Positions 45,963 through 51,742 of a stretch of DNA of 51,742 nt are shown here, piece after piece. The notes below the pieces were generated by a model, which ran no database searches, was not told the DNA's origin, and was given only the letters and a program-made list of their open reading frames with translations. The position numbers and the translations under genes are program-made. Numbering within the stretch: position 1 is the stretch's first letter; the number at the start of each line of letters is the position of its first letter. Source of the DNA: Rhodococcus sp. KRD162 (GTDB lineage Bacteria > Actinomycetota > Actinomycetes > Mycobacteriales > Mycobacteriaceae); NCBI RefSeq assembly GCF_017168335.1, contig NZ_JABFAU010000015.1, positions 169,995 to 221,736 of the forward strand. Reading direction: 5' to 3'.

Positions 45963-48900
45963 TCAGCGCTCCAACTCGGTCTGCAACACGGGCCCGATCT
46001 CGGCGAGGGCGGACTGCGAGGCCATCTGCCAGTGCGTCGAGTGCACTGGAACCACGGTGACGCCCCCGTCGACCGCGTCCTTCCACGATGACGCTGCAAC
46101 GGCTCCCGTCGGATCGTCGACGACAGACGCGAAGAGAATCGACGGCCCGACGAACGGCTGGGGCACATACGAGTCGATCAGCTCGGCCGAGCGAGTGATC
46201 CCCTCGAGTATCCCGGCAACCCGTTCGCGCGATATCGCGTCGAACGGTGCCGGCATGGAGGCCAACAGTTCGGCCACGGAATCGACCGTGAGCTCTCCGA
46301 TGGCGATATCGGAGTCTGCTCCGAGGCCCAGGCCGCCGAGCATCTCTCCGGCCGATACGGGACGGTCCACGCGGTGATCGGTGTTGCCCGCGACGAACGA
46401 ATCCATCATGGCCAGTGTCGATACCGACTCACCATCACGGTGCAGTTGCACGGCCATGGCGTGCGCGATCAGTCCGCCCATCGACCATCCGAGCAGATGG
46501 TAGGGGCCGGAGGGCTGCACGGTGCGAATCCTGTCCACGAACAGCGCAGCCCACTGCTCGATGGATTCCGGCAGGGGTTCGGCACCGGAGAGGGCGGGTG
46601 ACTGCAGGCCGTAGATCGGACGATCCTCGCCGAGGTATGCCGACAGTCCGCCGAAGGCCCAGGACAGCCCCACGATGGGGTGGATGCAGAACAGCGGCGA
46701 CGAGGAGCCACCGATCCGAAGAGGAATCAGCGTCTCCAGTCCGCTGGATTCGCCGCCCTCGACCGGAGACGTTGTCGCTGCCGCGATCCGCGCGGCGAGT
46801 GAGGCCACGGATGCGTCGACGAACAACCAGTTCAGCGGAATCGCCCCACCACCGACTGCGGTCTCGAGTTCGGAAACCAACTTCACCGCCAGCAACGAGT
46901 TGCCGCCCAACGCGAAGAAGTCGTCGTCCAGCCCGACCCGGTCGACGCCCAACACGTCCGCGAACACCGCCGCGACCGATTCCTCTACCGGTGTCTGCGG
47001 AGCCCTGAACTCACGGGCCTGGAATTCCGGGGCCGGTAGCGCACGACGATCGAGCTTTCCCGCCGGATTGAGCGGTAGCGCATCGAGCACCACGAAGGCG
47101 GACGGCACCATGTACGACGGCAGCGCCGTCCCCAACTCCGCCCGCACCGTCTCGACATCGATATCGGCTCCGCCGGCTGGAACCAGGTACGCCGCCAACG
47201 ACTCCCCCACCGACAGCGGCGCGACCACCACAACGGCCTGACTCACCGACGACAACGCCGTCAACGCCGTCTCGATCTCCCCCAACTCGATTCGCTGCCC
47301 GCGGAACTTCACCTGGAAGTCGGTGCGACCGATGTACTCGAGCCGCCCGAGATCCATCGACCACCGCACCAGATCGCCGGTCCGGTACATCCGGGAACCC
47401 TCGTCACCGAAGGGGTTCGCGAGGAAACGCTCGGACGACAGATCGGGCCGGGCGACGTATCCCCGCGCCAACTGAGCCCCGGCGAGGTAGAGCTCACCCG
47501 GGACGCCGGCCGGTACCGGATGCAATCGCGAGTCCAGAACGTAGACGGAGCTGTTCCACTCCGGCACACCGATGGACACCGAGCCCTCGGCCGCGGCGTC
47601 CTCGGTGACATCGCGGTAGGTGATGCTCACTGCGGCCTCCGTGGGGCCGTACAGGTTGTGTATCCGCGCATCCGACACCGCCCGGCACAGCCCCACGGTC
47701 CGCGCAGGCAGGGCCTCTCCGATCACGAAGACATGCCGAAGCATGGAAACGGACTGCGCGGCAACGGATTCGGCAAACACCGTCAACATCGACGGCACGA
47801 AATCCGTCACGGTCACACCATGACGGGCGATATCGGCCGCAACGGCCTCGACGTCTCGCTGCGCGCCCGGGGCCGCCACGATCAACCGACCCCCGGTGCG
47901 CAGCGGCAGGAAGAAACCCCACAGCGAGACATCGAACGTCGTCGCCGTCTTCTGCAGGTACACATCCGAGGCATCGAGACCGTATTCCTGCGCCATCCAG
48001 ACCATCTGGTTGACGATCGCCCGATGTTCGATCGCCACACCCTTCGGCCGACCGGTCGAGCCGGAGGTGAACAACACGTACGCCAGGTCGTCCCCGGAGG
48101 CACGCGGAAACAGCACCGACCCCGACGGCTCCGGCGGGTCGGTGATGTCGACAACCGGAATCACTGTCTCCGTGACGAATTCATCACGCGCCGTCGACAG
48201 GACGACAACCGGCGACGCCGTGCCGAGAATGTAGTCGTTACGCTCGATCGGCTGATCCGGATCCACCGGGACGTACGCCGCACCGGCTCGCAGCACGGCA
48301 TACATGCCGACCACCAACTCGACGGACCTCCGCATCGCGAGCCCCACCAGAACACCGGGCCCGGCACCGTGCTCCTGCAGCAACGACGCAGTCGCATCCA
48401 CCCGGTCCGAGAACTCCCGATACGTCAACGATTGCTCGCCGAACACCAGCGCCACCGCGTCGGGCGTTTCGGCCACCACGCGATCGAAGCCGTCCAGCAA
48501 CACCTCGCCCGGATCGACAGGCACGTTCTCGCCGTCACCTCGCGACGAAATCTGTTCGCGCTCAGTCGAATCGAGAACGTCGATGTCACCGACCACCACA
48601 TCCGGTCGTGCGGTCACCGCATCGAGCACGCTCACCAACCGTCGACCGAACGACGCCACCGTCAGCTCGTCGAAAAGGTCCGTCGCGTACATCAACTCGA
48701 CGGCCAGACCCGCACCGTCGCCTCGCTCGGTGAAGGTGACCTGCAGGTCGAATTTTGCCGATGCCACGCCGGAGCCGAACGCCTCGACCTCGAGATCGGG
48801 CAACTCGAACGAACCCAGTGAGAAGTTCTGGAAGAACAGGGCAACCTGCACCAGCGGGTGTCGTCCCTGCGAACGCACCGGGTCGAGTACCTCGACCAGA

Positions 48901-51742
48901 CGCTCGAAGGGCACATCGATGTTGTCGAAGGCTTCGAGGTCGCCGGTGCGTACCGTGTCGAGAACCTCGGTGAACTCGGCGGCCGCGCTGATACGAGTTC
49001 GCAGTACCACCGTGTTGACGAACATCCCCACCAGATCGTCCAGCCGGGCGTCGCCGCGGCCACCGACCGGCGCTCCCACGGCGATATCGTCCGTACCGGA
49101 CAGTGTCGCCAACAAGACGGCCAACGCGGCGTGCACCACCATGAACGGGGTCGCCTCGTTCGCCCGGGCACACTCGAGCACTCGGGCATGCAGCTCGGGA
49201 TCGATCTCGAAGGACACCACCGCTCCTCGTCCCGACGCCACTCGTGGGCGCGGACGGTCCGAGGGCAGGTCCAACTGATCGGGCAGTCCGTCGAGTGCCT
49301 GCTGCCAGTATCGAATCTGCTTGCTGGCGAGAGATTTCGGGTCCGACTCGGAGCCGAGCGTGTCGAGTTGCCACAATGTGTAGTCGATGTACTGAACCGG
49401 AAGAGGTGCCCAGTGCGGGGCCGATCCGCTGCGCCGCGCGAGGTATGCCGTCATGACATCACGGGACAGCGGGGCCATCGACAGCCCGTCCGCCGAGATG
49501 TGGTGGGCCACGAATGCCAGCACGTACTCCGGTGCTGCGCCGGCCGGGTCCGTGATGCGGAACAGCCGAACCCGAAACGGGGTCTCGATGGTGACGTCGA
49601 ATCCCCGGGTGAAGAACTCTGTGACCGCAGCGAGAGTGTCCTCGCGAGCGATGCGGACCGCGTCCATCCCGGCGTGCGCCTCGGCCTCGTCTCGCACCTG
49701 TTGGTACCCGACACCGTCGATTTCGGGGTAGACGGTGCGCAAGGATTCGTGTCGCCCGACCACGTCCCCCACGGCGGCCTGCAGCGCGTCCACATCGAGC
49801 GCTCCGCGGAGCAGCAGCGCGACCGGCACATTGTTGAGGGCCGACTCGGTGTCGAGTCGGTTGAGGAACCACATTCGTTGCTGCGCCGACGACAGCGGGA
49901 TACGCGCGGGCCGCTCCCTCGACGTGTCGAGCGCGGCTCGAACCTGGCCGTCGGCCGAATCGGCGGCCTGTGCCAAGGCCTCGACCGTGGAGGACTCGAA
50001 CACCGAGCGCGCCGGAACATGTACGCCCAGAGCCGAACCCAACCGAGCTGCGAGCTGTGTGGCGATCAGGGAGTTACCCCCGAGGGCGAAGAAGTCGTCG
50101 CCGAGGCCGACTCGTTCGATTCCGAGCAGCTCGACGAAGATCTCGGCGACGACGCGTTCGGTGGGGGTCGACGGGGCCCTGAACTCCGCGGCCTCGAACA
50201 CCGGTTCCGGCAAAGCATCTCGGTCGAGTTTGCCGGTGGGAGTCAGCGGAATCGACTCGATTGCTGTGATCACCGAGGGCACCATGTGCGCAGGCAAACT
50301 GCGCCCGGTCGCGTCGAGCAGGCGGTCGAGGTCGAGTTCGGTGCCCGGCACCGGCAGTACGTAGGCCGCGAGAACGGTTGCGCCCGTCTGACTGCGGTAC
50401 CCGAGGGTGACGGCGAAATCGACCCCGTCCTGCGCCGTCAGAACGGCGTCGATCTCACCGAGCTCGATTCTGAACCCGCGTATCTGGACCTGGAAGTCGT
50501 TGCGGCCCAGGTATTCGATGGCGCGTCCGGATGCCGTCTCTCGCCAACGCACCAGGTCGCCGGTCCGGTACAGCCGGCTCTGCGCGGAGTTCCCTTCGGG
50601 GGCATACGGATTGGCAACGAATCGCGCTGCGGTCAACGCGAATCGGCGATTGTATCCTCGGGCAAGGCCGGCACCGGTCAGGTACAACTCGCCCGCAACC
50701 CCGGCGGGCACCTGACGCAGCCGGTCGTCGAGAACGTGGTATCCCATGTCCTGCGTCGACGGCCCGAGCAGTACAGCGTCGCCCGCGTTCAGCGGAGGGG
50801 AAATGTTGCACACCATCGAGGCTTCGGTGGGGCCGTAGACATTGTGGAAACGCCTGCCCGGTGCCCACTTCGACATCAGCTCCGAGGTGTATGCCTCGCC
50901 GCCGATCGCGAGCACGCGCATCTCCGGCACCTCCGCCGGATCGAGCGATGCCAGCGCGGCCGGGGTGATGAACGCATGGGTGACGCGGTGGCTGCGTAGC
51001 ACCTCGGCCAGATCGGAGCCGCCGTAGATGCCGGGCGGGGCGATGACCATCGTCGAGCCCGCGCCCACGGCCATGAGTAGCTCGAGCACGGATGCGTCGA
51101 AGCTGGGTGAGGCGAAATGCAATGTGCGCGAATCGGAGTCCAAGCCGTAGATCTCGACCTGAGTGGAACTCAACGGGGCCAGTCCGGCGTGAGAGACGGC
51201 AACGCCTTTCGGCAGACCCGTCGAGCCGGAGGTGTAGATGACGTACGCGAGTGTGGACGGGCGAATCGGTGCCCTCCGGTCGTCGGCTACGACGGGATCG
51301 TCCGACAGCCCCCGAAGCGCATCCTCGGTATCGGGCGAGTCGAGGGAGATCCACGACACCGACGCCGGCATCGTCGCCTCGAACTGTGTTGCCGTGACAC
51401 CCATCCGAACCCCGGAGTCGTCGACCATGTGCGTGATACGGGCGGCTGGGTAGTTGGGATCGATGGGCACGAATGCCGCACCGGTCTTCGCCACCGCCCA
51501 CACCGCCATGACCGATTCGATCGAGCGGGTCAGCGCCAGAGCCACGAAATCCTCTGGGCCGATCCCGCGCTCGATGAGCAGGCGGGCGAGCCTGGACGAC
51601 CGGGAGTCGATCTCCCGATAGGTGAGCGACCGGGTGCCGAACTCGACCGCTGTACCGTCCGGGTTCTTCTCCACCGCTGCGGCGAGCAGGGTGGGCAGCG
51701 CAACGGTACGAGCGGGTCGCTGCCGGGTGGGTCGTGCACGGG
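45963..51742 (-). CDS. Non-ribosomal peptide synthetase, 3' part (A-T-C-A-T-TE)
   Basis: Partial: the frame is open to the right edge, and [17 protein letters not shown] continues normal A-domain sequence, so the true start is outside. The visible 1926 or so codons hold: A1 (about 51742-50230), T1 with the phosphopantetheine Ser in GGNSL at 50070-50072, C (about 49925-48560) with HHISADG near 49482-49505, A2 (about 48470-47035), T2 with Ser at 46896-46898, and a thioesterase with GWSMGG Ser at 46482-46484 and a late His in VHSTHWQ. No epimerase domain is seen. The thioesterase makes this the releasing, last enzyme of its pathway. A1 pocket residues read D-A-L-F-A-G-V-M-V; A2 resembles the Ser-activating EntF domain but differs at key positions. 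Product unknown. Confidence 0.92.
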   Translation of the reverse strand, partial: RARPTRQRPARTVALPTLLAAAVEKNPDGTAVEFGTRSLTYREIDSRSSRLARLLIERGIGPEDFVALALTRSIESVMAVWAVAKTGAAFVPIDPNYPAARITHMVDDSGVRMGVTATQFEATMPASVSWISLDSPDTEDALRGLSDDPVVADDRRAPIRPSTLAYVIYTSGSTGLPKGVAVSHAGLAPLSSTQVEIYGLDSDSRTLHFASPSFDASVLELLMAVGAGSTMVIAPPGIYGGSDLAEVLRSHRVTHAFITPAALASLDPAEVPEMRVLAIGGEAYTSELMSKWAPGRRFHNVYGPTEASMVCNISPPLNAGDAVLLGPSTQDMGYHVLDDRLRQVPAGVAGELYLTGAGLARGYNRRFALTAARFVANPYAPEGNSAQSRLYRTGDLVRWRETASGRAIEYLGRNDFQVQIRGFRIELGEIDAVLTAQDGVDFAVTLGYRSQTGATVLAAYVLPVPGTELDLDRLLDATGRSLPAHMVPSVITAIESIPLTPTGKLDRDALPEPVFEAAEFRAPSTPTERVVAEIFVELLGIERVGLGDDFFALGGNSLIATQLAARLGSALGVHVPARSVFESSTVEALAQAADSADGQVRAALDTSRERPARIPLSSAQQRMWFLNRLDTESALNNVPVALLLRGALDVDALQAAVGDVVGRHESLRTVYPEIDGVGYQQVRDEAEAHAGMDAVRIAREDTLAAVTEFFTRGFDVTIETPFRVRLFRITDPAGAAPEYVLAFVAHHISADGLSMAPLSRDVMTAYLARRSGSAPHWAPLPVQYIDYTLWQLDTLGSESDPKSLASKQIRYWQQALDGLPDQLDLPSDRPRPRVASGRGAVVSFEIDPELHARVLECARANEATPFMVVHAALAVLLATLSGTDDIAVGAPVGGRGDARLDDLVGMFVNTVVLRTRISAAAEFTEVLDTVRTGDLEAFDNIDVPFERLVEVLDPVRSQGRHPLVQVALFFQNFSLGSFELPDLEVEAFGSGVASAKFDLQVTFTERGDGAGLAVELMYATDLFDELTVASFGRRLVSVLDAVTARPDVVVGDIDVLDSTEREQISSRGDGENVPVDPGEVLLDGFDRVVAETPDAVALVFGEQSLTYREFSDRVDATASLLQEHGAGPGVLVGLAMRRSVELVVGMYAVLRAGAAYVPVDPDQPIERNDYILGTASPVVVLSTARDEFVTETVIPVVDITDPPEPSGSVLFPRASGDDLAYVLFTSGSTGRPKGVAIEHRAIVNQMVWMAQEYGLDASDVYLQKTATTFDVSLWGFFLPLRTGGRLIVAAPGAQRDVEAVAADIARHGVTVTDFVPSMLTVFAESVAAQSVSMLRHVFVIGEALPARTVGLCRAVSDARIHNLYGPTEAAVSITYRDVTEDAAAEGSVSIGVPEWNSSVYVLDSRLHPVPAGVPGELYLAGAQLARGYVARPDLSSERFLANPFGDEGSRMYRTGDLVRWSMDLGRLEYIGRTDFQVKFRGQRIELGEIETALTALSSVSQAVVVVAPLSVGESLAAYLVPAGGADIDVETVRAELGTALPSYMVPSAFVVLDALPLNPAGKLDRRALPAPEFQAREFRAPQTPVEESVAAVFADVLGVDRVGLDDDFFALGGNSLLAVKLVSELETAVGGGAIPLNWLFVDASVASLAARIAAATTSPVEGGESSGLETLIPLRIGGSSSPLFCIHPIVGLSWAFGGLSAYLGEDRPIYGLQSPALSGAEPLPESIEQWAALFVDRIRTVQPSGPYHLLGWSMGGLIAHAMAVQLHRDGESVSTLAMMDSFVAGNTDHRVDRPVSAGEMLGGLGLGADSDIAIGELTVDSVAELLASMPAPFDAISRERVAGILEGITRSAELIDSYVPQPFVGPSILFASVVDDPTGAVAASSWKDAVDGGVTVVPVHSTHWQMASQSALAEIGPVLQTELER

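Overview
The window looks like chromosomal DNA from a Rhodococcus/Nocardiaceae-type actinobacterium. It is high-GC, uses GTG and TTG starts often, has an ESX-4-like type VII secretion locus next to truA-rplQ-rpoA, and has the actinobacterial ribosomal-protein superoperon with a short, LID-less adenylate kinase. Genus is inferred from gene content and order only.

Layout. 1-7.6 kb: a luciferase-like flavin oxidoreductase, then an ESX-4-type locus (eccD, mycP, eccB in reverse, eccE). 7.6-12.9 kb, reverse strand: the alpha operon (infA, rpmJ, rpsM, rpsK, rpsD, rpoA, rplQ, truA) plus an FMN reductase. 13.2-16.8 kb: a glycosyltransferase, then secY-adk-map in reverse. 17.2-23.9 kb, reverse: the spc operon, split into rplN-rplX-rplE-rpsN and rpsH-rplF-rplR-rpsE-rpmD-rplO by two forward genes, a glutamine-synthetase-like ligase and a possible papain/C39-like cysteine hydrolase. 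24.1-28.9 kb, forward: a three-gene operon encoding a DUF559 nuclease-fold protein, a winged-helix protein and a 1047-residue protein with two P-loop ATPase modules, the second HerA-like. 29.0-32.6 kb: two PRC-barrel proteins with a coupled 48-residue membrane protein, a TerD-AIM24 fusion, and a second glycosyltransferase. 32.7-38.0 kb, reverse: the complete S10 operon rpsJ to rpsQ. 38.4-45.9 kb, forward: a DUF4442 protein, prephenate dehydrogenase, a 16-bp tandem repeat, an AurF-type diiron oxygenase, a DrrA-type ABC exporter, a third glycosyltransferase and a secreted lipase. 46.0-51.7 kb, reverse: the 3' part of an NRPS gene (A-T-C-A-T-TE) that runs off the right edge.

The ribosomal genes form separate transcription units, each with recognisable ends. 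Candidate promoters of similar design lie before rpsJ, rplN and rpsH (a TTG-type -35, a -10 ending ACT, then GGTTGCC a few bases later), and hairpins follow rpsQ, rpsN, rplO and rplQ. The two foreign-looking insertions sit exactly at the unit boundaries, so core transcription need not be disturbed. The most interesting candidate for an undescribed system is the nuclease / winged-helix / dual-ATPase operon at 24.1-28.9 kb. The ligase-hydrolase pair at 20.3-22.3 kb comes second.
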